Of a stretch of DNA of 64,000 nt, positions 8,110 to 16,934 are shown piece by piece. A model generated the notes under the pieces. The model was not told the DNA's origin. It searched no databases and was given only the letters and a program-made list of their open reading frames with translations. The translations under genes and the position numbers were made by a program. Positions within the stretch are counted from its first letter, which is position 1, and each line of letters opens with the position of its first letter. Origin of the DNA: Atopobium sp. (lineage in GTDB: Bacteria > Actinomycetota > Coriobacteriia > Coriobacteriales > Atopobiaceae); assembly GCA_022732885.1 (NCBI GenBank), contig JAIJTS010000007.1:1-64000 (forward strand). Reading direction: 5' to 3'.

Positions 8110-8961
8110 ATGACCAAGATTGATCAGCTTAAAGACTGGATTCAGTCGTCAGATAACATTGTTTTCTTTGGTGGCGCCGGCGTGTCAACGGAAAGCGGTA
8201 TTCCTGATTTTAGAGGTACTAACGGTCTGTATCGCCAGGGTGGCATCAAGGTAGAAAACATGACCATTGGCCTGGGTCAAGACGGCTATGACATGGGAAA
8301 AGAAGCCTATGAACTGGGAAATGGCGTAACGGTTGACCCCGATAACGAGGAGTCTTTTGCCTACAGCAAGGTGCTAGACTTTACGCTTGAAGAGATCTTC
8401 TCGCTTGATGTGTTTTTTGATTACCCCGCAGCGTATTACACGTATTTTAGAAACTCTCATCATTTGGGGGAGGCTCAGCCAAACATTGCTCACAAGTGGC
8501 TGGCAGACTTGGAGGCTGCAGGAAAGTTGCGCGCGGTGGTGACGCAAAACATCGACGGACTACATCAAGCTGCTGGTAGCAAGCGTGTGTTTGAGCTCCA
8601 CGGTAATGAGACGCGTTTTTACTGTTCCGAGTGCGGCCACACCTACACGCTTGATCAGATTGAAGAGCAGTCGTCTGTGGTGCCGCTCTGTCAATGCGGC
8701 GCAGTTATTAGGCCTGATATTGTCTTTTACGGAGAGGGTCTTGATATGGACACGGTCTACGGCGCGCTGAATGCTATCTCGCAAGCGGAGGTTCTTGTGG
8801 TTGCAGGCAGTTCTCTGGTAGTGCAGCCTGCCGCTGGTCTTCTCGACTACTACGAGGGCAACAAAATGGCCATCATCAACGACCAACCTACGCCGTACGA
8901 TGCTCGCGCCAGTCTGGTGATCAGAGACAGAATTGGCACCGTCATAGAACAGCTCCTGTAG
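8110..8961 (+). CDS. Sir2-family NAD-dependent protein deacylase
   Basis: This 283-residue sirtuin removes acyl groups from lysine using NAD+, releasing nicotinamide and O-acyl-ADP-ribose. It has GGAGVSTESGIPDFRG (from residue 21) for NAD binding, TQNIDGLH (~145), the catalytic His in ELHG (His164), and a zinc-binding Cys4 module (C172 and C175 in YCSEC, then CQC). The C-terminal Rossmann strand with a GSSL motif matches the family. ATG 8110 has only a weak AGAGGTG ahead. The segment of about 50 residues between FRG and the FFDYP helix is a somewhat long small-domain loop. It is monocistronic by the flanking hairpins. The acyl preference is not determined. Confidence 0.92.
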   Translation: MTKIDQLKDWIQSSDNIVFFGGAGVSTESGIPDFRGTNGLYRQGGIKVENMTIGLGQDGYDMGKEAYELGNGVTVDPDNEESFAYSKVLDFTLEEIFSLDVFFDYPAAYYTYFRNSHHLGEAQPNIAHKWLADLEAAGKLRAVVTQNIDGLHQAAGSKRVFELHGNETRFYCSECGHTYTLDQIEEQSSVVPLCQCGAVIRPDIVFYGEGLDMDTVYGALNAISQAEVLVVAGSSLVVQPAAGLLDYYEGNKMAIINDQPTPYDARASLVIRDRIGTVIEQLL

Positions 8962-8996
8962 AAAAACGCCTACCCACAAAGGTGCAGGTAGGCGTT
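8962..8996 (-). terminator. Hairpin between convergent genes, minus-strand terminator for ppaC
   Basis: A 10-bp perfect stem (AACGCCTACC, 8965-8974, with 8987-8996). Read on the minus strand it is followed by TTTTTC, so it best serves the pyrophosphatase gene. It may also act for the sirtuin. A GGCGAGAA word lies 17 bases away at 9013-9020. Confidence 0.75.
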
Positions 8997-9067
8997 ATAT
9001 GTATCAACTAATGGCGAGAAACTCTGTGTAGATAGAAATCTCACCTGAGATGCAAAGAACGCGTGTG

Positions 9068-10732
9068 CTATGCGTCTTCCTCAGCAAGTGTCTGAAGTGT
9101 TGCCATTAATGAAGGGACAACCTGCTTCTTACGGCTAACAACACCTGGAAGAACAGCAATGTTATTTTCAACTTTTACGTCAAAGGCGCGTTCAATAACG
9201 TTGGCAGCATTAGCACCATAGAAGAGCATCTCGGTAACCTGGCTTTTAACGTCAGTAAACATGTAGAAGACCATTGGAAGCTCTTCGGATTTAGCGGCAG
9301 TCTCCAAAAATGGTCCAACAAGCTCCTCGGCAGCTTTACGGCTGGACTCAGTCATGAAGGAGCCTTGGCCAACGCCAAACTTTACACCGCCACGACTAAA
9401 CACTTTATAGTCACCATGGAAGACTTCCTCAGCAGTACGACCTGTGAGGTCCGCACCAGCATCAAACATCTGCTCAGAGTAAGAGTCAATGTCTTCTCCA
9501 CAGATTTCTGCAAGCTTCTTACCAGCAACAATATCGCGCTCAGTACAAGTAGGCGAGCGGAAAGCAAGAGTGTCAGAAAGAATTGCAGAAAGCATAAGGC
9601 CAGCGATGTTTTTAGGAATATCAATTCCGTACTCATGGTAAAGGCCATAAATAATGGTGCAGGTACAACCAACAGGAACGTTTCTAAATACAATTGGGTT
9701 GGAAGTTTCAATGGAGCCAATGCGGTGATGGTCAACGATCTCCATAATTTCTGCCTGCTCAAGACCGTCAACAGCTTGAGTACGCTCGTTGTGGTCAACA
9801 AGAATGACATGCTTCTTGCGAGGATTTAAAAGGCCAGGTCCACTGACAAGACCAGCAAAAGTACCGTTTTCATTGATAACGGGGAAGAAGCGATGCCTTG
9901 AGTTAGTCATGGCCTTACGAGCATCGTCAATTGCTGTGTTAACACTGAACTTAAGGATGTCTTGAGTGAGCATCTTTTCGCGTACAGGCATAGACATAAT
10001 AAGCAGTCGAGCTACTTCAAAAGTATCACGAGGAGTGCTAATGATGGCACAATCACGTTTTTGAGCAAGATCAATAACGTCTTGCGCAATAGTAGCATCA
10101 CAAGAAACAATGAGGCAGGAAGCACCACGCTCAACAGCAATAGTTTGATTCTCATGGTTGCCAGCAACAACAATGATATCTCCAGTGTCAACAATCTCTG
10201 AGAGTGCAGTAGCGCTGGTACCAACACGAATATTGCCCTGTTTAACAACACCTTGAGGATCCCCTAGAATTATGGTGCCGCCAAGCGTTGAGACAATATT
10301 TGCATAGCTTGTTTTTGCTTTAGAAAGCAGGCTAGGCTCAGAAAGACTCATGTTGGCATTTGCAATATCTTTTACAGCAATTAAACCAGTGAGCTCTTCG
10401 TCTTCATTAGTAACGCAGAGCGTATCCAGCTTAACGTTTTGCATAAGCTGCCAGGCAGAATAGAGGCTCACCTCAGCGTCAACTTTTGGCTGAGCCTGTA
10501 TTTCTGCATCTTTAATTTGAGGAGTTACGGTAGTAATAAGCTTTGGCTCCTCAAAGCCAAAGTGATTTAAAACAAAAGCGGTCTCACGGTTTAGAGAACC
10601 AGCGCGACGGGCTTCATAGATAGGGTTGTCAATCTGATTTTTAAGATACGCATAAGAAATTGCAGCACAAATGCTGTCTGTGTCTGGGTTCAAATGGCCA
10701 ATGATGTTTACTTTACGAATTGTTTCTGCCAT
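9068..10732 (-). CDS. ppaC: Manganese-dependent family II inorganic pyrophosphatase with CBS/DRTGG insert
   Basis: This 554-residue cytoplasmic enzyme hydrolyses pyrophosphate to phosphate. DHH-type motifs are split by a regulatory insert: HLNPDTDSICAA near the start, then two CBS-domain halves with a DRTGG-like domain between (about residues 70-305), then the catalytic half with VDHNE, the DHH motif in EIVDHHRIG, the SAILSDTLAF helix and a DHHA2 C-terminal domain. Plain family II enzymes are about 310 residues, and the extra ~240 are the insert. In characterised CBS-pyrophosphatases adenine nucleotides bind there and tune activity. ATG 10732 follows GGGAGG. It appears monocistronic. Confidence 0.95.
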   Translation of the reverse strand: MAETIRKVNIIGHLNPDTDSICAAISYAYLKNQIDNPIYEARRAGSLNRETAFVLNHFGFEEPKLITTVTPQIKDAEIQAQPKVDAEVSLYSAWQLMQNVKLDTLCVTNEDEELTGLIAVKDIANANMSLSEPSLLSKAKTSYANIVSTLGGTIILGDPQGVVKQGNIRVGTSATALSEIVDTGDIIVVAGNHENQTIAVERGASCLIVSCDATIAQDVIDLAQKRDCAIISTPRDTFEVARLLIMSMPVREKMLTQDILKFSVNTAIDDARKAMTNSRHRFFPVINENGTFAGLVSGPGLLNPRKKHVILVDHNERTQAVDGLEQAEIMEIVDHHRIGSIETSNPIVFRNVPVGCTCTIIYGLYHEYGIDIPKNIAGLMLSAILSDTLAFRSPTCTERDIVAGKKLAEICGEDIDSYSEQMFDAGADLTGRTAEEVFHGDYKVFSRGGVKFGVGQGSFMTESSRKAAEELVGPFLETAAKSEELPMVFYMFTDVKSQVTEMLFYGANAANVIERAFDVKVENNIAVLPGVVSRKKQVVPSLMATLQTLAEEDA

Positions 10733-10884
10733 CTTCGCCTCCCTAGAAATGTCGATGCAGTAATTTTCTAATTAAAACATACTTTAGCAAGCATATTTTG
10801 TTTTGTTTTTAATGCCACTTTGTAGTGTACCCCTCTCGCTTTTACTTAGAATAGAAAATCGCATAAAAAACAATAGAAGTACCT

Positions 10885-11730
10885 GTGAATCTGATAAATG
10901 TATGTAGGACAAATGACAATTCAAAAGTTGAGGGAAATCAGTACAATGAGAGATATAAAAAATCGATTGAATTGGAATGTCCAGTGAGTTCTCCTACGCG
11001 TTTTTCTGCAAAAAAAAGAAACGCTCGTCATATAAATAAAACGGAGCGTACTCTCGAGTCTTCTCTTGAGGCTCGGGATGTTGCATCTGTAAAAACTCAA
11101 CAAGATGCTGCAGAGAAAGTTGATACTTCTGCAAGTCCAGTAGCTTCTCTTCATGCTGTGTCTCAGAAGTTTTCATCAGCTTTTACTTCACTAACGCAGC
11201 ATAAAGTTGTAAAAGACGTAAAGCCTAAGGTTGCTCCAGAAAAAAAGAAGCGCCAGAAAACACCTTTGTCTTCGCGTAAAAACATTCGTGTAGAGAAGCG
11301 CCATCGCGTTCAGGCAGATCCAGAGCCAGAGACACGTCCTTCTCGCTCTATAAGTGCAGTAAGAAAAAAACTAGAGCTCGTAAGTGTTGCTGCAATTTTG
11401 GTGCTTGCGGTTCTTTCCATTACGCTGGTTAATCGTCCAAGTCAAAAAACACTGACATTTGGCAATAATCAGGTAACGTATACGGGCACAACCATTCAAG
11501 GAAAGATGAATGGACAGGGTAAGATGACCTTTGAAAATGGCGATACCTATGAAGGAGAATTTGTTGATGGGTATTTCCAAGGTACGGGTACGTATACCTC
11601 AAAAGATGGTTGGACGTACGAGGGTCAGTTTGTAAAAGGCCAGGCAGATGGCCAGGGAAAGCTCACTACTCAAGACAAAATTGTGTATGAGGGAACTTTT
11701 AAGCAAGGGATTTATCAAAGTGCGAATTAA
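10885..11730 (+). CDS. MORN-repeat membrane protein
   Basis: The protein has up to 281 residues. The first half is basic and low-complexity (many Lys, Arg, Ser), followed by one membrane helix (VSVAAILVLAVLSITLV) and then about three MORN repeats (GKMNGQGKMTFENGDTYEGEF, then DGYFQGTGTYTSKDGWTYEGQF and a shorter third). Type: cytoplasmic basic tail, single pass, MORN domain outside (inference). The start is uncertain: GTG 10885 has no good ribosome site, and GTG 10984, in frame, may be the real one. The 3' end overlaps the next acyltransferase gene by 11 bases, which suggests coupled translation and a shared cell-envelope role. MORN proteins often contact lipids or scaffold wall enzymes. The specific function is unknown. 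Confidence 0.8.
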   Translation: MNLINVCRTNDNSKVEGNQYNERYKKSIELECPVSSPTRFSAKKRNARHINKTERTLESSLEARDVASVKTQQDAAEKVDTSASPVASLHAVSQKFSSAFTSLTQHKVVKDVKPKVAPEKKKRQKTPLSSRKNIRVEKRHRVQADPEPETRPSRSISAVRKKLELVSVAAILVLAVLSITLVNRPSQKTLTFGNNQVTYTGTTIQGKMNGQGKMTFENGDTYEGEFVDGYFQGTGTYTSKDGWTYEGQFVKGQADGQGKLTTQDKIVYEGTFKQGIYQSAN

Positions 11731-13531
11731 ATGGTTTTCGCTTGTACGTATAACAGGACTTGTTTTAGTCCTTATATATCACTTTTTTAAGGAAGCGCTT
11801 CCAGGTGGCTTCATTGGCGTTGACGTATTTTTTACGTTCTCGGGCTATCTTATTACAGCTCTTTTGATTGACGAGTTTGCTCGTTTTAGATCTATTGACG
11901 TCATAGGGTTTTTGCGTAGGCGTTTCTACAGAATTGTGCCTCCACTGGCGTTTATGGTGCTTGTATGTACGCCCTTTCTTTTGCTTGTACGAGCCGAGTT
12001 TATTGCTGGTATTAAGTATCAGATTGCCGCAGCACTTGGCTTTGTGACCAACTACTTTGAGATTGTTCTGGGCAACAGCTATGAGAACCAATTTGCTCCT
12101 CATGTATATCTGCATACCTGGAGTCTTGCTGTTGAGATGCATTTTTATATCCTGTGGGGTCTGTGTGCCTGGCTGCTTGCTTGCTTCAGCAAAACAATTA
12201 GAAGCTATAAGGTAAAGATTGCCGGAGCTTCACTGGTGCTTTTGATTGCTACGTATATGACAATGGCTACTGGTGCTCAAAGCTCTACTAATCTTTCTAT
12301 CCAGTATTTTTCAACACAAACGCATGTGTTCCCCTTCTTTATTGGTGCGCTATTAGCGTGTGTTGCTGGAATTGCTCATACAGGAGTGCTGTTTGACCGC
12401 CTTGAGCAGAAGCTTTCTACTCAGTTGACGCTTTTAGGTCTTGTGGCAAGTTGTGGCGCTCTTGTCTTCTTGAGCGTTTTTGTACACTTTGACGATATCT
12501 TTACGTATACCTTTGGTTTTCTTTTTGCCTCTCTCGCTGCTGCAGCAATGATTTTCTTTGCTCGTTTACTGCATCAAAAAACTGACGGCATTAAAGAGCC
12601 TGGAATTGTTTCGTTTGTGGCAGACACTAGCTATGGTGTGTATCTGTTCCACTGGCCTCTGTATATTATTTTTGCCGAGAAGGTCAATCCAGTTTTGGCG
12701 GCACTTTTAACTTTGGTACTGTCATTTGTATTTGCAAGCTGCTCATTCTATGTGCTTGAGCCAGCGTTGGCTGGAAAGTCTCCAGAGATCTTCTCGCGCA
12801 TTAAGCTTGATGGCAAGAAGGTTTTGAGAGGCACTAGCCTTGCACTGGTACCGTTTGTTGCAGCTGTTGTGTTTATTGCACTTACTGCTCCACAGTTAAG
12901 TGATTTCCAGAATGATTTACTGCTCAATGCATCACTGCAGGAGCAAAGCACCATGACCATGACTCGCAAGCACGCCGATACCTCACAGGCAAGTAATTAC
13001 AATGTCGTTGAGGGTGTCACCTATATTGGCGATTCTGTTTCACTTCGTGCCCGTTCTTACCTGCAGGACGCGTTACCTGACGCACAAATTGACGCCTCTG
13101 TAAGTAGAAATGTATCGATGGGCGTAGATTTGCTGCATACAGCAATTGATAACAATACGCTTTACCAGGATGTTGTTGTAGCTTTAGGAACCAATCCTGT
13201 TGGTGGCTCTGATGCAGTTGACAAGATTGTAGATATGCTGCCACGTGGACATCGTTTGATTTTTGTAACCCCGTATGATGGTAGAAACACTGATCCAAAC
13301 GCGGGAGCAAATGCTATACGTGCGCATGAGCTTGAGCTTGCTCAGCAGTATGACTTCATTACCATTGCCGATTGGGCTCAGGTTGCTCAGGATAATCCTG
13401 ATATTTGGGCAGGTACTGATTACGTGCACTTTGGCTCAGATTCAGATTCCATTAATCGAGGCGGCACCCTGTACGCACAGATGGTTAAAGACGCTGTAGA
13501 TAAAGCAAATCAAGGTCACGTAAAGCCATAA
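11720..13531 (+). CDS. OatA-like membrane acyltransferase with SGNH domain
   Basis: This 603-residue protein has two parts. Residues ~1-385 form an acyltransferase-3 membrane domain of about ten helices, with HFF, GVDVFFTFSGYLI and the RRFYRIVPP and LHTWSLAVEMHFY motifs. Residues ~430-603 form an external SGNH/GDSL esterase domain with GDSVS (Ser at ~439) and the D567-x-x-H570 pair in TDYVHF. This architecture O-acetylates peptidoglycan or other surface glycans and can give lysozyme resistance. I chose GTG 11720, preceded by AAGGGA nine bases upstream, because the longer frame runs back through the MORN gene. It overlaps that gene by 11 bases. The acceptor glycan is not evident. Confidence 0.9.
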   Translation: MRIKWFSLVRITGLVLVLIYHFFKEALPGGFIGVDVFFTFSGYLITALLIDEFARFRSIDVIGFLRRRFYRIVPPLAFMVLVCTPFLLLVRAEFIAGIKYQIAAALGFVTNYFEIVLGNSYENQFAPHVYLHTWSLAVEMHFYILWGLCAWLLACFSKTIRSYKVKIAGASLVLLIATYMTMATGAQSSTNLSIQYFSTQTHVFPFFIGALLACVAGIAHTGVLFDRLEQKLSTQLTLLGLVASCGALVFLSVFVHFDDIFTYTFGFLFASLAAAAMIFFARLLHQKTDGIKEPGIVSFVADTSYGVYLFHWPLYIIFAEKVNPVLAALLTLVLSFVFASCSFYVLEPALAGKSPEIFSRIKLDGKKVLRGTSLALVPFVAAVVFIALTAPQLSDFQNDLLLNASLQEQSTMTMTRKHADTSQASNYNVVEGVTYIGDSVSLRARSYLQDALPDAQIDASVSRNVSMGVDLLHTAIDNNTLYQDVVVALGTNPVGGSDAVDKIVDMLPRGHRLIFVTPYDGRNTDPNAGANAIRAHELELAQQYDFITIADWAQVAQDNPDIWAGTDYVHFGSDSDSINRGGTLYAQMVKDAVDKANQGHVKP

Positions 13532-13549
13532 TTTAGTTTCCATTTTTAC

Positions 13550-13587
13550 GAATAGCCCCTTCATTACTTCATGAGAATGGGCTATTC
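13550..13587 (+). terminator. Hairpin after the acyltransferase gene
   Basis: A 9-bp perfect stem (GAATAGCCC with GGGCTATTC) and a 20-nt loop, with only a weak A/T tail. It is a likely transcript end or attenuator before ettA. Confidence 0.5.
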
Positions 13588-13623
13588 AAATATTTCATCT
13601 GACAGCCCCTTAAGGAGGAGCAT

Positions 13624-15303
13624 ATGGCAGAGTTTGTCTATCAGATGTACAAAGCCCGTAAAGCAGTTGGCGAGAAGGTCATTCTTGATGACGTTACCGT
13701 AGGCGTGTATCCAGGTGCCAAAATTGGTGTCGTAGGTCCAAATGGCATGGGTAAGTCTACATTGCTCAAGGTTATCGCTGGCATGGAGGATGTCTCTAAC
13801 GGTGAGGCTAAGCTAACCCCGGGCTATACCGTTGGCCTGCTCCAGCAGGAACCTCCGCTGGATGAGAACAAAACGGTCAAGGAAAACATCGAGCTTGCCT
13901 TTGGCGACCTGTTGGCCAAGATAGCGCGCTTCAACGAAATTGGTGTTGAGATGGGCAATCCTGACGCTGATTTTGATGCTCTCATGGCAGAGATGGGGCA
14001 ACTCCAGACCGAGATTGATGCAGCTAACGGCTGGGATCTGGACAGCCAGCTCTCTCAGGCAATGGACGCGCTGCAGTGCCCTGATCCAGATTCTCCCGTC
14101 ACCCATCTCTCTGGTGGCGAGAAACGCCGTGTAGCCCTGTGTCGCCTGCTTCTTGAAGCACCTGATCTGCTGCTTCTTGACGAGCCCACCAACCACCTTG
14201 ACGCAGAGTCAGTACTCTGGCTTGAGAAGTTCCTGCACGATTATCCCGGCGCTGTTATGGCAGTAACCCACGACCGTTACTTCCTCGACGACGTTGCTGA
14301 GTGGATCTGCGAGGTTGATCGCGGACAGCTCTATCCTTACGAGGGCAACTACTCAACCTACCTAGAGAACAAGGCAGCACGTCTTGAAGCTCAGAACCAG
14401 CAGGATGCCAAGCGCGCAAAGAAAATGCGCGCAGAACTTGAGTGGGTTCGTTCTTCTCCTAAGGCTCGTCAGGCAAAGAACCGCGCACGTCTTGACCGCT
14501 ATGAGCAGATGGAGGCAGAAGCTCGCGCATCCAAGAAGCTCGACTTCGCCGAGATCCAAATTCCTGTGGGTCCACGTCTGGGCCAGAAGGTCTTAGAGGC
14601 TGACCACATCCACAAGGCTTTTGGAGACCGCGTTCTTATCGATGATCTTTCGTTTAGTCTGCCAAGAAACGGTATTGTTGGTGTGATTGGCCCTAACGGT
14701 GTAGGTAAGTCCACGCTATTCAAGGCTATTGTTGGCCAGGAGGAGCTTACCTCTGGCACGCTTGAGATTGGCGAGACGGTCCAGATTTCTTACGTTGACC
14801 AGCTCAGACAGGGAATCAACCCAGAGAAAACTATCTGGGAGGTTGTCTCTGACGGAAACGACTTCATTAAGGTGGGGGACACGGAGATTCCAAGCCGCGC
14901 CTATGTGGCTAGCTTTGGCTTCAAAGGACCTGATCAGCAGAAACGCGCAGGCGTCCTTTCTGGTGGCGAGAGGAACCGTCTAAACCTTGCTCTTACACTC
15001 AAGCAGGGCGGAAACCTCCTGCTTCTGGACGAGCCTACCAACGATCTTGATATTGAGACGCTGGAAAGTCTTGAAGATGCGCTTGAGCGCTTCCCGGGAT
15101 GTTCGGTGGTAACCAGTCATGACCGTTGGTTCTTGGACCGTATTGCTACGCACATCCTTGCGTGGGAGGGTGATGACGAGAACCCAGGTAAATGGTTCTG
15201 GTTTGAGGGTAACTTTGAGGCTTATCAGGCCAATCGCATTGAGCGTCTTGGTCAGGAGGCAGCTCGTCCTCATCGCATCCATCGTAAACTGACACGTGAC
15301 TAA
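13624..15303 (+). CDS. ettA: ABC-F ATPase EttA, energy-dependent translational throttle
   Basis: This 559-residue soluble ABC-F protein has two ATPase cassettes and no membrane part. Cassette 1 has VGPNGMGKST, LSGGEKRR and LLLLDEPTNHLD. Cassette 2 has IGPNGVGKST, LSGGERNR and LLLLDEPTNDLD. The charged inter-domain linker (KKMRAELEWVRSSPKARQAKNRARL) and the arm in cassette 1 (GNPDADFDALMAEMGQLQTEI) match EttA. In E. coli EttA binds the ribosomal E site and gates entry into elongation according to ATP level. Length is normal. ATG 13624 follows AAGGAGGAG, an ideal ribosome site. It is probably monocistronic, with a strong terminator at 15401. Confidence 0.95.
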   Translation: MAEFVYQMYKARKAVGEKVILDDVTVGVYPGAKIGVVGPNGMGKSTLLKVIAGMEDVSNGEAKLTPGYTVGLLQQEPPLDENKTVKENIELAFGDLLAKIARFNEIGVEMGNPDADFDALMAEMGQLQTEIDAANGWDLDSQLSQAMDALQCPDPDSPVTHLSGGEKRRVALCRLLLEAPDLLLLDEPTNHLDAESVLWLEKFLHDYPGAVMAVTHDRYFLDDVAEWICEVDRGQLYPYEGNYSTYLENKAARLEAQNQQDAKRAKKMRAELEWVRSSPKARQAKNRARLDRYEQMEAEARASKKLDFAEIQIPVGPRLGQKVLEADHIHKAFGDRVLIDDLSFSLPRNGIVGVIGPNGVGKSTLFKAIVGQEELTSGTLEIGETVQISYVDQLRQGINPEKTIWEVVSDGNDFIKVGDTEIPSRAYVASFGFKGPDQQKRAGVLSGGERNRLNLALTLKQGGNLLLLDEPTNDLDIETLESLEDALERFPGCSVVTSHDRWFLDRIATHILAWEGDDENPGKWFWFEGNFEAYQANRIERLGQEAARPHRIHRKLTRD

Positions 15304-15400
15304 CACAATCAAGATGCTTAAAAGTAGAAGTAAAAGTAGTAACTATTTTTATCATCAATATTTTGTATGACCTGTCTAAGTGACTGACAAATGGGTATCA

Positions 15401-15432
15401 AAAATGAGAAGCCAAAGAGCTTCTCATTTTTT
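15401..15432 (+). terminator. Rho-independent terminator after ettA
   Basis: A 12-bp perfect stem (AAAATGAGAAGC with GCTTCTCATTTT), a 6-nt loop (CAAAGA) and a T-run that is part of the 3' arm. Confidence 0.85.
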
Positions 15433-15469
15433 ATGAGTAAAGAACATCGTTATGAGGAAAGAGAAGAAC

Positions 15470-15985
15470 ATGGCACTTGATACAAACGTTGGTAACATTC
15501 TTAACCAGCAGATTAACAAAGAGTTTTATTCCGCTTATCTGTATTTAACCTTTGCTGACTTCTATGAGGAGCAGGGTCTTAAGGGTTTTGCAAACTGGTA
15601 TGTCATCCAGTCTCAAGAAGAGCTTGATCATGCGCGTATTCTCCGTCGTTACCTGCTTGATAACGATTGGGCTCCAACTATGGAGGCTATTGCAAAGCCA
15701 GACCTTACTTTCACCAAGGTAGTTGAGCCTATCAAAGCAGCTTATGAGCACGAGAAGTTTATTACGGCAAGCATTAATGAGTGCTATGCCGTTGCTCAGA
15801 AGGCAAACGATTTCCGTACTATGCAACTTCTTGACTGGTATGTTAAGGAGCAGGGCGAGGAAGAGGCAAATGCTTCCGATCTTCTCAAGGCAGTAGAGCT
15901 CTTTGGTGGAGATCCTAAGAATCTGTATGACCTTGATCGTGAGAATGCCGCTCGTGTCTATGTTGCACCTACTATGCCAATGTAA
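15470..15985 (+). CDS. ftnA: Non-haem ferritin
   Basis: This 171-residue four-helix-bundle iron-storage protein assembles as a 24-mer, oxidises Fe(II) and stores the mineral core. Ferroxidase ligands are visible in E-F-Y-S-A-Y-L-Y (helix A), SQEELDHARIL (Glu and His of helix B), the Glu of helix C near ASINECYA, and EQGEEEANA of helix D. Length is typical for bacterial ferritin (FtnA). There is no Met-dense haem site, so it is not bacterioferritin. ATG 15470 is preferred over ATG 15452 because the sequence between them (GAGGAAAGAGAAG) works as its ribosome site. It is monocistronic and convergent with the EamA gene. Confidence 0.95.
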   Translation: MALDTNVGNILNQQINKEFYSAYLYLTFADFYEEQGLKGFANWYVIQSQEELDHARILRRYLLDNDWAPTMEAIAKPDLTFTKVVEPIKAAYEHEKFITASINECYAVAQKANDFRTMQLLDWYVKEQGEEEANASDLLKAVELFGGDPKNLYDLDRENAARVYVAPTMPM

Positions 15986-16025
15986 AGAGTGGCGTATATA
16001 CGGTAGTTTAAGCGCAGCTTATACG

Positions 16026-16931
16026 CTACAGTGGAGTTTTAATAGCCTCTGATTTATGAGAAGAGGTATTTGATAACTCAGCAAAGATGGCACCGCCTAC
16101 AATACAGGCGGTGCCTATTATTTTGAGAAGACCAAAAGGCTCGCCAAGGATAAATGCTGAAAAGATAACAGCAGAGAGCGGCTCAAGATAGCCAAAGACA
16201 GCTACGCGTTGAACAGGAATCTTGGTAAGTTGTGGAAAATACAAAAATGATCCAAGACCCGTGTTAAAAAGACCGATGGTAAGAACAGCTATCCAATTGA
16301 CTGATAAAAGATCTGTTGGTACTTCAATACCATGGAACACAATAGTAATCAGAGCAACAACAGTACAGCCAATACCTAGCTGAATGCTGGTACCTTCAAT
16401 GCCAGATACATTTTTGAGCTGTTTGTTGCAGACAACCATGACAGCATACAAAACAGCAGATAAAGCACCTAAAAGAAGACCGGTAGGCGAGAGATTCAGA
16501 CCAACTCCATAGCCAATAATTAAAGCAGCACCAATTACAACGGTAAAAAAGCCAAGCAATTTTTTAGCAGTGAGTTTCTCGCCAAATAAAAGGGGAGAAA
16601 GTGCCATTACAATAACAGGGCCGCAGTAGTATTCAAGTGTTGCAATACCAACACCCACTAGACGGTATGCTTCAAAAAGAAAAGTCCATTGAAGTCCTAA
16701 AGCAACTCCTGATCCAATAAGCGCCTGGAAGTCTTTAGGATACTTTTGTATGGTAAATGCTTCTTTTTGTACAAGCTTTACCACAAGCAAAAAGATTGTG
16801 CCTAAAAGCATGCGGAAAAAGACAATTTGGTAGCTAGGAAGGTTAATAAAACTAGCAACAATTCCATTAGAACCGCAGATAATAAGCGCTATTAAGTAGA
16901 GCACAGTAGGCTTAAGCGTGGTGTCTTTCAT
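16026..16931 (-). CDS. EamA/DMT-superfamily transporter
   Basis: This 301-residue inner-membrane protein has about ten hydrophobic helices arranged as two EamA repeats (roughly 8-138 and 152-288). The second ends in the typical EPLSAVIFSAFILGE-type segment and a basic tail. Relatives export amino acids or other small metabolites. It starts three bases after the asparaginase stop (TAG TTA ATG), with no separate ribosome site, so it is translationally coupled to asparaginase. A role in moving aspartate, asparagine or a related metabolite is possible but is inference from context. No substrate motif is recognisable. Confidence 0.88.
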   Translation of the reverse strand: MKDTTLKPTVLYLIALIICGSNGIVASFINLPSYQIVFFRMLLGTIFLLVVKLVQKEAFTIQKYPKDFQALIGSGVALGLQWTFLFEAYRLVGVGIATLEYYCGPVIVMALSPLLFGEKLTAKKLLGFFTVVIGAALIIGYGVGLNLSPTGLLLGALSAVLYAVMVVCNKQLKNVSGIEGTSIQLGIGCTVVALITIVFHGIEVPTDLLSVNWIAVLTIGLFNTGLGSFLYFPQLTKIPVQRVAVFGYLEPLSAVIFSAFILGEPFGLLKIIGTACIVGGAIFAELSNTSSHKSEAIKTPL

Positions 16932-16934
16932 TAA

